DNA from: an uncultured Candidatus Competibacteraceae bacterium | GTDB taxonomy: Bacteria; Pseudomonadota; Gammaproteobacteria; Competibacterales; Competibacteraceae | DNA length: 12,545 nt | Direction of reading: 5' to 3' | NCBI GenBank assembly: GCA_937872125.1 | Contig: CALMNY010000251.1 | Span: 1 to 12,545 of the forward strand | Shown here: piece by piece, positions 7,363-12,545 of the stretch | Layout of the letters: every line of letters begins with the position of its first letter | Numbering within the stretch: the first letter of the stretch is position 1 | Position numbers and translations under genes: made by a program | The notes under the pieces: model-generated | The model's input: only the letters and a program-made list of their open reading frames with translations | What the model was told of the DNA's origin: nothing | The model's database searches: none

Positions 7363-7368
7363 AGGAGG
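7363..7368 (+). promoter_or_regulatory. Ribosome binding site deciding the DUF533 start
   Basis: AGGAGG abuts an ATG at 7369 and lies six bases before a second in-frame ATG at 7375. The normal spacing makes 7375 the likely start. Confidence 0.7.
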
Positions 7369-7374
7369 ATGAGA

Positions 7375-8064
7375 ATGAACGTTCAGGCGCTATTTGATCA
7401 GCTTTTGCAATCAGGCCGCGAGTTAGCCAGCAAGGCTCAAACGGTGGTCGAGCAGAAACTCAATATTCCCAGCGAAGGACCGGAACGCGAAGCCGCGTTA
7501 TCGAGCATGGGCAAGGGGGCAACCATTGCTGGCGTCGCGGCGCTGCTGCTGGGCACCAGCGCCGGGCGGGGTTTGACCGGCGTGGCGGTGAAGGTGGGCA
7601 GCCTGGGGGCGATTGGTGGGCTGGCCTACAAGGCTTTTCAGGATTGGCAGGCCAAGCAACAGGGAACTCCGGTCACTGATCCGGGGCCGGCGGCGAATAC
7701 CCTGAGCGGGCCGCACCTGGAGCAACGCAGTCTGGTCTTGCTGAGGGCCATGCTCGCTGCCGCCAAGGCGGACGGGCATATTGACGAGCAAGAGCAGAGC
7801 AGGATTGATGCTTATCTGCAAAAACTCAATCTCGATCCCGAAGCATTACATTTCGTCAAGAATGAGTTAGCCAAACCGCTGAACATCAAGGAAGTCGCTG
7901 CAGGCGCGGATTCACCTGCGGCGGCGGCGGAGATCTATCTCACTTCGTTGCTGGCGATCAACATTGATAACGATCAGGAGCGCGCCTATCTGGAAGAACT
8001 GGCTGCACAATTGAAACTACCGCCGGAACTGGTTTCGGAACTGCTAGACCAGGCCAAGGCTTGA
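7375..8064 (+). CDS. DUF533 family inner-membrane protein, YebE-like with TerB-like domain
   Basis: A 229-aa protein resembling E. coli YebE, whose role is unknown. Residues 1-40 are helical and polar. A Gly/Ala-rich hydrophobic stretch (about 47-86, GATIAGVAALLLGTSAG then GSLGAIGGLAYKAF) could form one or two membrane segments. A Pro/Gly linker (about 95-113) precedes a TerB-like helical domain (115-229) with the family's LRAMLAAAKADGHIDEQEQ signature (123-141); acidic residues there recall the metal-binding sites proposed for TerB-type domains. Length matches the family. It is preceded by a strong ribosome binding site and is separated from cbiJ by a palindrome, so it is probably its own transcription unit. 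Nothing ties it to cobalamin synthesis beyond position. Confidence 0.88.
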   Translation: MNVQALFDQLLQSGRELASKAQTVVEQKLNIPSEGPEREAALSSMGKGATIAGVAALLLGTSAGRGLTGVAVKVGSLGAIGGLAYKAFQDWQAKQQGTPVTDPGPAANTLSGPHLEQRSLVLLRAMLAAAKADGHIDEQEQSRIDAYLQKLNLDPEALHFVKNELAKPLNIKEVAAGADSPAAAAEIYLTSLLAINIDNDQERAYLEELAAQLKLPPELVSELLDQAKA

Positions 8065-8070
8065 AGCTAC

Positions 8071-8106
8071 GGGCGGTAAGGTCTTTCGCTTGAGCGCTTG
8101 CCGCCC
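8071..8106. terminator. Hairpin between convergent genes
   Basis: GGGCGGTAAG (8071-8080) can pair with CTTGCCGCCC (8097-8106) over ten base pairs, one of them G-U. The 16-base loop holds a further small inverted repeat, CGCT/AGCG. It lies just between the stops of the DUF533 gene and cobM, the place for a two-way terminator, although no strong T-tract follows on either side. Confidence 0.5.
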
Positions 8107-8108
8107 GG

Positions 8109-8873
8109 CTAACCCGCGTTTGGATGTCGCCGATACGCTGCGGCGTGTTCGGCACTGTAGAGGTAGGAGGGGGGAAACCCGTCCGGTTGAATGACGCGCC
8201 CGACCAGAATCAGCGCGGTGCGGGTGAATCCCTTGGCTTCGACTTGGGCGGCAATGTCCGCCAGCGTGCCGACCACGCCGTCCTGGTCGGGCCACGATAC
8301 CCGGTGCAAGACTGCTGCCGGACAGTCTGCGCCGTAATACGGGGTTAGTTCCGCCACGATCTCCCGCAGCTTGTCCACGCTGAGATAAATTGCCAGGGTG
8401 GCCCGGTGGCGGGCCAGTTCCGGCAGACTTTCGCCCTCCGGCATCGGTGTTTTGCCCGCATGGCGGGTGAAAATGATCGTCTGGCTGATGCCCGGCAGGG
8501 TCAGTTCCCGGCGCAGCAGGGCGGCTCCGGCAAAGGCGGCGGTGACGCCCGGCACGACCTGGTAGGGAATCCCCAGTCTTTCCAGTTCCCGCATCTGTTC
8601 GCCGATAGCACCGTACAACGCCGGATCGCCGGTATGCACCCGCGCCACGTCCAAACCGTGTTCATGCGCGGCGCGGATGCGGGCGATGATCTCTTCGAGG
8701 CTCAGATCGGCGGTGTTGACGATCTCCGCCTTCGGATTGGCGGCCAGCACGACTTCCTTCGGCACCAGTGAACCCGCATAGAGCACCAGCGGGCATTCGC
8801 GGATCAGGCGCTGACCCTTGACGGTGATCAGTTCGGGATCGCCGGGACCGGCGCCGATGAAGTAGACAGTCAT
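8109..8873 (-). CDS. cobM: (Cobalt-)precorrin-4 C11-methyltransferase (CbiF/CobM)
   Basis: This cytoplasmic SAM-dependent enzyme methylates C11 of (cobalt-)precorrin-4, two steps before CbiD. The 254-aa sequence has the tetrapyrrole methylase fold motifs: FIGAGPGDPELITVKG (5-20), LVLYAGSLVP (29-38, typical of the C11 enzyme), ARVHTGDPALYGAIGEQ (77-93) and VVPGVTAAFAGAALLRRELTLPG (107-129). Length is normal for the family. In this organism it probably acts in the cobalt-early pathway (CbiF), given cbiD nearby. Its ATG overlaps the stop of the nosL-like gene by 4 bases (ATGA), which implies coupled translation with an apparently unrelated periplasmic protein. A hairpin at 8071-8106 lies just past the stop. 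Confidence 0.95.
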   Translation of the reverse strand: MTVYFIGAGPGDPELITVKGQRLIRECPLVLYAGSLVPKEVVLAANPKAEIVNTADLSLEEIIARIRAAHEHGLDVARVHTGDPALYGAIGEQMRELERLGIPYQVVPGVTAAFAGAALLRRELTLPGISQTIIFTRHAGKTPMPEGESLPELARHRATLAIYLSVDKLREIVAELTPYYGADCPAAVLHRVSWPDQDGVVGTLADIAAQVEAKGFTRTALILVGRVIQPDGFPPSYLYSAEHAAAYRRHPNAG

Positions 8874-9409
8874 TCAAATTTCCCGTGATCCAGGTTTTCC
8901 AGCAGTGCCGGCGTGACGTCGTCGAAACGGAGGATGCGCTTGCCCTGGTGATCCTTGCGAAACTCCTCGGCTTCAGCCTGAGTCTTGAGCGGCACGAGTT
9001 CATGGCCCATCGGTCCCAGCGTGTCGGAGCCAATCACGTACCAGGCGGCGCGGGCGTCCATCCGGGTCACGCCGTAATACTCGGTGACGCCGATGGCGGT
9101 GATGTCGTCCTTGGCATGGCCGGGTGCGTACTTGGGCAGATTCAGCAGGTATTTGAACAGGTCCTTGGCCCCGTCGAAGTGGTGAGCATGGCCGTCTTTG
9201 TAGAGCGCCGTCGCCACCCAGTCGGGATAGAGGCTGACGAACATCCCACAGACCGGGCAAGTATCCTTGGGGCCGGGGTTAGGGAATGGCGAACTGTCCG
9301 CCGCGAGAAGAGGCCAACTCAGGGTCGTCGCGCCAGCGGCGCCCATCGCAGTGAGAAAACGCAGAAATTGACGGCGTTCGGTTTGGGGGAGATCGCTCAT
9401 GGAGTCCAT
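8870..9409 (-). CDS. NosL-like copper-binding protein with Tat-type signal
   Basis: NosL proteins are periplasmic Cu(I)-binding accessory proteins, best known from nitrous oxide reductase assembly. Counting from the ATG at 9409 (179 aa), a twin-arginine signal ERRQFLRFL (11-19) and a hydrophobic stretch lead to LLAADS (34-39). The NosL hallmark CPVCGM (51-56) follows, with HAHHFDG (74-80) and GPMGHE (132-137) as further possible metal ligands. Most NosL proteins are lipoproteins; here I see no lipobox and a Tat-like signal instead. The start is uncertain: GTG at 9436, ATG at 9409 and ATG at 9400 are all in frame and none has a good ribosome binding site. Upstream is a TlpA-like gene; downstream cobM overlaps by 4 bases. 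No nosZ is in the window, so the copper client is unknown. Confidence 0.87.
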   Translation of the reverse strand: MDSMSDLPQTERRQFLRFLTAMGAAGATTLSWPLLAADSSPFPNPGPKDTCPVCGMFVSLYPDWVATALYKDGHAHHFDGAKDLFKYLLNLPKYAPGHAKDDITAIGVTEYYGVTRMDARAAWYVIGSDTLGPMGHELVPLKTQAEAEEFRKDHQGKRILRFDDVTPALLENLDHGKFE

Positions 9410-9475
9410 GGTCTGATGTAGGGTTGGGAGGGTCACAATTTTAGAGCGGGAACGCGCAAAAGGGCTTGACGATGC

Positions 9476-9970
9476 TCAAAGCAGGCTGGCTATGGCCCGC
9501 TCGAAGACCTGGGGCGTGGATTCGCCGACGATCCGGGCGCGAATAACGCCCTGCCGGTCCACGATGAACGTCATCGGCAGACCCATCACCCGATAGCTGC
9601 GCATGATCTCGCCTTGCTGATCCAGTAGCACATCGTAGGAGACGCCCAGTTCCTGGATGAACTTTCTGACTGTTTCCGGCGGTTGCATCACGTTGACCGC
9701 GAGAATGACCAGCCCCCGGTCGCGGTGCTGGCGATAGACCGGCTCCAGCGCCGTCATCTCGCTGCGGCAGAAGGGGCACCAGTCGGCCCAGAACCGGATG
9801 GCGACCACCTGGCCGCGATAGTCATCGGGAAAGCGGGCGCTGGGGCCGTCCAGCCGTTCCAGCGCAAAGGCGGGGGCGGGGGCGTTGAGCTTAATGGTGG
9901 GCAATTCCTGTTCGCAACCGGCCAGCAGGGCGAACAGGAGCAGAGCGAAAAAGAGTCGAAAGCAGTTCAT
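9476..9970 (-). CDS. TlpA/ResA-like thioredoxin-fold lipoprotein
   Basis: A periplasm-facing thiol-disulfide protein of 164 aa. Residues 1-18 form a lipoprotein signal ending LLAGC, with Cys19 as the lipidation site. The thioredoxin-like domain (about 28-164) carries the active site ADWCPFC (62-68, Cys65 and Cys68) and the cis-proline loop GLPMTFIVD (130-138). Both redox cysteines and the loop are intact, so it should be active as a reductant or oxidant. The ATG at 9970 is preferred over an in-frame TTG at 9976, because it gives a compact lipoprotein signal. It precedes the nosL-like gene by 66 bases; TlpA/Sco-like proteins often keep copper-site cysteines reduced, so this pair may work together. 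Its CPFC active site is the same tetrapeptide as in the membrane protein upstream. Confidence 0.93.
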   Translation of the reverse strand: MNCFRLFFALLLFALLAGCEQELPTIKLNAPAPAFALERLDGPSARFPDDYRGQVVAIRFWADWCPFCRSEMTALEPVYRQHRDRGLVILAVNVMQPPETVRKFIQELGVSYDVLLDQQGEIMRSYRVMGLPMTFIVDRQGVIRARIVGESTPQVFERAIASLL

Positions 9971-10014
9971 GGTCAAGGGACAGTTTGATTAGGCAGGAAT
10001 AATGAACGGTAACC

Positions 10015-10029
10015 CGGGTCTCAAACCCG
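10015..10029 (-). terminator. Small hairpin after the DUF2442-HTH gene
   Basis: CGGGT (10015-10019) and ACCCG (10025-10029) pair around a five-base loop. The stem is short and no T-run follows, so at most it weakly separates the DUF4160/DUF2442 pair from tlpA. Confidence 0.2.
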
Positions 10030-10037
10030 ATGATCTA

Positions 10038-10493
10038 TCAGGTCATGCGCTGGTCTGCTTCGTAACCTTTGCACGCCAGCCTGACGATTTTCGGAATGGG
10101 CCGCGCGCCTGATGAATAGCGGCTCACGGTGTGATGAGTCAATCCAAGGATGGCGGCGGCGGTAGACAAAGAAAGACCGTTGCGTTCCATCCAGGCGTGA
10201 AAGGCCTCGCGCGGCATGGTTCGTCCGGACTGTTCATTGGCCAACAGTTCCAGCGTGGTTCCGGCAATGGACAGCGGCCCCTCCTGATCCCAGGTGAGGC
10301 TCCATCCCCATTCACCAACCATGACCTGAGCGAATCTCGCGCTATCCATGGCGAGCGGCGCCAGCACGGGATGGGTGTTGATGAAATCCGTCAGATCAAT
10401 GCGCGTGGTCGTTCCATTGTCCCAGGCGACGTCAACGGTGAGCGTATCCGGCGCTGCGCGGGCGGCAAGGATTTTGAGCATAGCGTCTCTCAT
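10038..10493 (-). CDS. DUF2442 domain protein with C-terminal helix-turn-helix
   Basis: A 151-aa protein. The N-terminal part (about 5-85) matches DUF2442 in layout: VDVAWDNGTTTRIDLTDFI (20-38), then HPVLAPLAMDSARFAQVMVGEWGWSLTWD (41-69). The C-terminal part (about 95-145) is a helix-turn-helix: FHAWMERNGLSLSTAAAILGLTHHTVSRYSSGARPIPKIV, with the recognition helix near 119-127. It is therefore probably a DNA-binding regulator. It starts four bases after the DUF4160 stop, the pair arrangement common for these families. By inference such pairs resemble toxin-antitoxin modules, with the HTH protein as antitoxin and autorepressor; I know of no proven activity. An in-frame ATG at 10481 is an alternative start. 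Confidence 0.85.
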   Translation of the reverse strand: MRDAMLKILAARAAPDTLTVDVAWDNGTTTRIDLTDFINTHPVLAPLAMDSARFAQVMVGEWGWSLTWDQEGPLSIAGTTLELLANEQSGRTMPREAFHAWMERNGLSLSTAAAILGLTHHTVSRYSSGARPIPKIVRLACKGYEADQRMT

Positions 10494-10496
10494 AAC

Positions 10497-10730
10497 CTAT
10501 CCTTTCGGAGGGTTCAGCCTATTCCACTCGATTTCGATACGAGCACGATTTTGCAAGGCCCACTCGATGGCTTTCGCCAGCATCTTGCGCGGTGCATTGC
10601 CACGCATCTCGGCCAGAGTAGCGATTTCAACCAGCGATTTTCCATCGGGGGTTTCGACATGAAAATGCGGCGGATTATGATCGGCGTAGATCGAAATTTT
10701 CAGGTTACCGTCGCGGTGAAGGGTAATCAT
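10497..10730 (-). CDS. DUF4160 family small protein
   Basis: A 77-aa protein with the DUF4160 signature IYADHNPPHFHVE (14-26): an Asp-His and a His-x-His in a compact beta-rich start, then a helix (LAEMRGNAPRKMLAKAIEWALQNRARI) and a short tail. The histidines could form a metal or catalytic site, but no function has been established that I can cite. It is paired with the DUF2442-HTH gene four bases downstream and starts 17 bases after the stop of the eight-helix membrane protein. No good ribosome binding site is seen, so it may depend on translation from upstream. A toxin-like role in the pair is inference only. Confidence 0.87.
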   Translation of the reverse strand: MITLHRDGNLKISIYADHNPPHFHVETPDGKSLVEIATLAEMRGNAPRKMLAKAIEWALQNRARIEIEWNRLNPPKG

Positions 10731-10747
10731 GTGATCACGGCGCGGTT

Positions 10748-11746
10748 TCAGCCCAGTAAAATCAGATTCGACCGCAGCACCAGCCAGGTCGCCAGCACGT
10801 AAAACAGCCCGAAACCGATAAGGGCCAGACCCGTCAACCGCCGAACCTCGCCAGGAATCACCGCTTGCAGGCTGGCGACGCGACGGAACGGCGCGATGAC
10901 TCCGGCGCTCAATCCCATGGCAGCGGCGGCGAACAGCGGCAGGTACAGCGCATAACCGACGTAGTCGTAGCCGACCTTGAGCAGACAGAACGGGCAGTGG
11001 TGGTTGGGGTTCTCATACACGTACAGCGATAGAAAAGCGATGATGGCGGCAACGGCGACGGCGAAGCCCAGCAGGCTGAACGTGGCGAACAGTGGTCCGA
11101 TCCGTAGCCAGCGCAGGAACAGCAATCCCGCGATCAGAATCAACCCCGCCATCCCATAAAACAGCACCAGCGTCGGCCATGGCGGTAGCCCCGCCAGTTC
11201 CGCCGCTACGCCCTTGCTGTCTGAACTGAACAGCGAACCGCAGCAGGACGTAATCACCTCTGGCGTCAGGCCCAGGAAATAGGCGGTCTGCACCGCGCCT
11301 TCGGCCACAGTCAGCGGCGCGATGGCCAGCAGCAAGCCGTATTTCACCCGCACCAGCGGATAGTCGTAGCCCCGGTTGTCCACCCGGTTCAGCAGCAGCC
11401 ACAGCGCCGCCAGAAAAAACACCGCGATTTTCAGCAGCAGGGTCGGGAAACCGAAACCATTGACGTTCAGCACCCCGGTAGCGCACATCGCGCCGACGAA
11501 CTGGCTGGACAGGCTTTCGGCGGTGTGGACGAACAGCAGCAGCGATAACAACTCCGCGCCCAGCGCGAAGCCGAGCAGCGTGGAAATCAGATAGGTCTGG
11601 CGTTCCAGCCGCAGTTGTAATTCGCTGCCACTGTGGATGTCCCAGCGGTGCAGAATCCGCCAGGCGAAACCGCTGGCCAGCAGCACCGCGCCGGTGACGC
11701 TCAGAGCGATCCCTTGCAGGGCGACGATGGCGGGGGTGATCAGCAT
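10748..11746 (-). CDS. Multi-spanning membrane protein with CPFC motif
   Basis: A 332-aa inner-membrane protein with about eight predicted helices (near 5-28, 52-74, 103-120, 135-158, 191-212, 217-245, 260-284 and 303-325). It carries five cysteines in notable settings: AMCATG (Cys88), TSCCGSLF (Cys168-169) and NPNHHCPFCLLK (Cys251, Cys254), the last just after a helix. The CPFC pair beside a helix recalls VKOR/DsbB-type quinone-linked thiol oxidoreductases, but length and layout differ, so I do not assign it to that family. The His-His-Cys-x-x-Cys could also bind copper or another metal. Its start overlaps the ABC ATPase gene by 7 bases, showing tight coupling with the transporter. With the TlpA and NosL genes downstream, a role in thiol redox or metal handling is likely but not proven. 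Confidence 0.87.
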   Translation of the reverse strand: MLITPAIVALQGIALSVTGAVLLASGFAWRILHRWDIHSGSELQLRLERQTYLISTLLGFALGAELLSLLLFVHTAESLSSQFVGAMCATGVLNVNGFGFPTLLLKIAVFFLAALWLLLNRVDNRGYDYPLVRVKYGLLLAIAPLTVAEGAVQTAYFLGLTPEVITSCCGSLFSSDSKGVAAELAGLPPWPTLVLFYGMAGLILIAGLLFLRWLRIGPLFATFSLLGFAVAVAAIIAFLSLYVYENPNHHCPFCLLKVGYDYVGYALYLPLFAAAAMGLSAGVIAPFRRVASLQAVIPGEVRRLTGLALIGFGLFYVLATWLVLRSNLILLG

Positions 11747-12423
11747 CGGCGGTCTCCGGCGATTTGGCCATCATGCACTTCGACGATCCGGTTGACGTGG
11801 GCGGCCTCGAACACCAGCGGGTCGTGGCTGCTGATGAAGACCGTCCGGCCCTGCGCCGCCAGTTCGCCGAGCAGGGCCAGCACTTCTTGAGACAGGGCGC
11901 TGTCGAGATTGGCGGTCGGTTCGTCGGCGATCAGCACCGCCGGGTCGTTGATCAGGGCGCGGGCCAGCGCGGTGCGTTGCGCTTCGCCGCCGGACAGCCA
12001 TTCGACTTTGCTGGTCGCCTTGGCCGCCAAGCCAAACCGGTCCAGCAGCGCGTGGGCGGAATCCACCAGCGCGCGATGGGGCCGGCCCAGCGGATAGGCC
12101 GGCAGCATCACGTTTTCCAGCACGGTCAGGCCGCGAATCAGGTTGAACTGCTGGAACACGAACCCGAAGGTATGGCGCCGCACGTCGGTCAAGAACCGCT
12201 CCGGCAGGTTGGACAGCAACCGGCCGTCGAGCGCGATCCGCCCGGCGGTCGGCCGCGCCAGGCAGCCGACGAGGGTCAGCAGGGTGGTTTTCCCCGAACC
12301 GCTCGGTCCCTTGAACACCGTCACATCGCCACGCTCCAGCCGCAGGCTGACGCCGCGCAGCGCCCGGCACTCGTTGGGCTGGTTCTGATTGAAGGTCTTG
12401 CTGACGTCGTTGAGTTCGATCAT
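11740..12423 (-). CDS. ABC transporter ATP-binding protein, LolD/MacB type
   Basis: A 227-aa ATPase that would power the adjoining permease on the cytoplasmic face of the inner membrane. All motifs are present: Walker A GPSGSGKTT (39-47), Q-loop Gln91 in FVFQQFNLI, signature LSGGEAQR (143-150), Walker B VLIADEPT (163-170), D-loop NLDS (172-175) and the switch His200 in SSHD. Spacing and the FNLIRGLTVLENVMLP segment place it in the LolD/MacB/FtsE group, whose transporters extrude or extract substrates or do mechanical work rather than import. The gene overlaps the permease stop by 4 bases (ATGA) and the CPFC membrane protein start by 7, so the three are surely co-transcribed. The substrate cannot be read from the sequence. 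Confidence 0.95.
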   Translation of the reverse strand: MIELNDVSKTFNQNQPNECRALRGVSLRLERGDVTVFKGPSGSGKTTLLTLVGCLARPTAGRIALDGRLLSNLPERFLTDVRRHTFGFVFQQFNLIRGLTVLENVMLPAYPLGRPHRALVDSAHALLDRFGLAAKATSKVEWLSGGEAQRTALARALINDPAVLIADEPTANLDSALSQEVLALLGELAAQGRTVFISSHDPLVFEAAHVNRIVEVHDGQIAGDRRC

Positions 12424-12545
12424 CCGCGCATCACCGCATCGGGATCGGCGGTCGCCGTCCGCCAGATCGGAATCAGCGTGGCGACGATGTAGGGCACCAC
12501 GCTGACCGCCAGCAGCACCAGGATCAGTTGCACGTCCACCGCCGG
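12420..12545 (-). CDS. ABC transporter permease, FtsX/MacB type (C-terminus only, cut by window end)
   Basis: The last 41 codons and the stop of a gene that runs beyond the window. The visible part has one hydrophobic helix (LILVLLAVSVVPYIVATL) followed by IPIWRTATADPDAVMRG, the short cytoplasmic tail typical of FtsX/MacB/LolC-type permeases (helix, P-x-W-R-A, then D-P-x-x-x-x-R). Its stop overlaps the ATPase start by 4 bases. It is too short for a substrate guess, but its type differs from the NosY permease of nitrous oxide reductase clusters. Confidence 0.75.
   Translation of the reverse strand, partial: PAVDVQLILVLLAVSVVPYIVATLIPIWRTATADPDAVMRG

Noticed and set aside
8870..9970. Reading the tlpA-nosL region as a nitrous oxide reductase (nos) cluster
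   Set aside because: No nosZ, nosD, nosR or NosF/NosY-type genes are visible; NosL alone does not prove denitrification.
10731..10738. GTGATCAC palindrome just before the DUF4160 start
   Set aside because: Eight bases without a second copy or promoter context; chance occurrence is likely.

Overview
This GC-rich window reads like the chromosome of a gammaproteobacterium. The clues are the CbiD-type cobalamin genes, a YebE-like DUF533 protein, a PotD-type binding protein and NosL/TlpA-type periplasmic proteins. I cannot fix the genus. No rRNA, tRNA, CRISPR array, transposase or phage gene is visible, and no gene-free stretch reaches 300 bases.

Layout. (1) 52-237 (+): a 61-residue orphan protein with a good ribosome binding site. 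(2) 326-4498 (-): a probable three-gene unit, read from right to left, of a PotD/NspS-like periplasmic binding protein, a membrane-bound sensor diguanylate cyclase and cbiA. (3) 4499-4659: an AT-rich divergent intergenic region with a likely sigma-70 promoter for the leftward unit and a direct repeat inside it. (4) 4660-7234 (+): cbiD, an uncharacterised cysteine-containing protein, and cbiJ/cobK. (5) 7235-7374: a perfect 14-bp-arm palindrome and a promoter-like -10 box ahead of a DUF533 (YebE-like) membrane protein (7375-8064, +). (6) 8065-8108: a convergent hairpin. (7) 8109-12545 (-): a tightly packed leftward run of an FtsX/MacB-type permease (cut by the window end), an ABC ATPase, an eight-helix membrane protein with a CPFC motif, a DUF4160 / DUF2442-HTH pair, a TlpA-like lipoprotein thioredoxin, a NosL-like protein with a Tat-type signal, and cobM/cbiF.

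How the genes fit together. Four enzymes of corrin-ring synthesis (CbiF/CobM, CbiD, CbiJ/CobK, CbiA) are scattered over both strands. CbiD points to the cobalt-early (anaerobic) route. Between them sit two modules not normally part of cobalamin synthesis. The first resembles the Vibrio NspS-MbaA arrangement, in which a periplasmic polyamine-binding protein controls a c-di-GMP enzyme; here no transporter genes accompany the binding protein, and the cyclase stop lies 6 bases before cbiA. The second is a probable copper or thiol-redox envelope module (ABC transporter, CPFC membrane protein, TlpA, NosL) whose last gene overlaps cobM by 4 bases. No nosZ or nosDFY is present in the window. Functions given for both modules are inferences from family and gene order.
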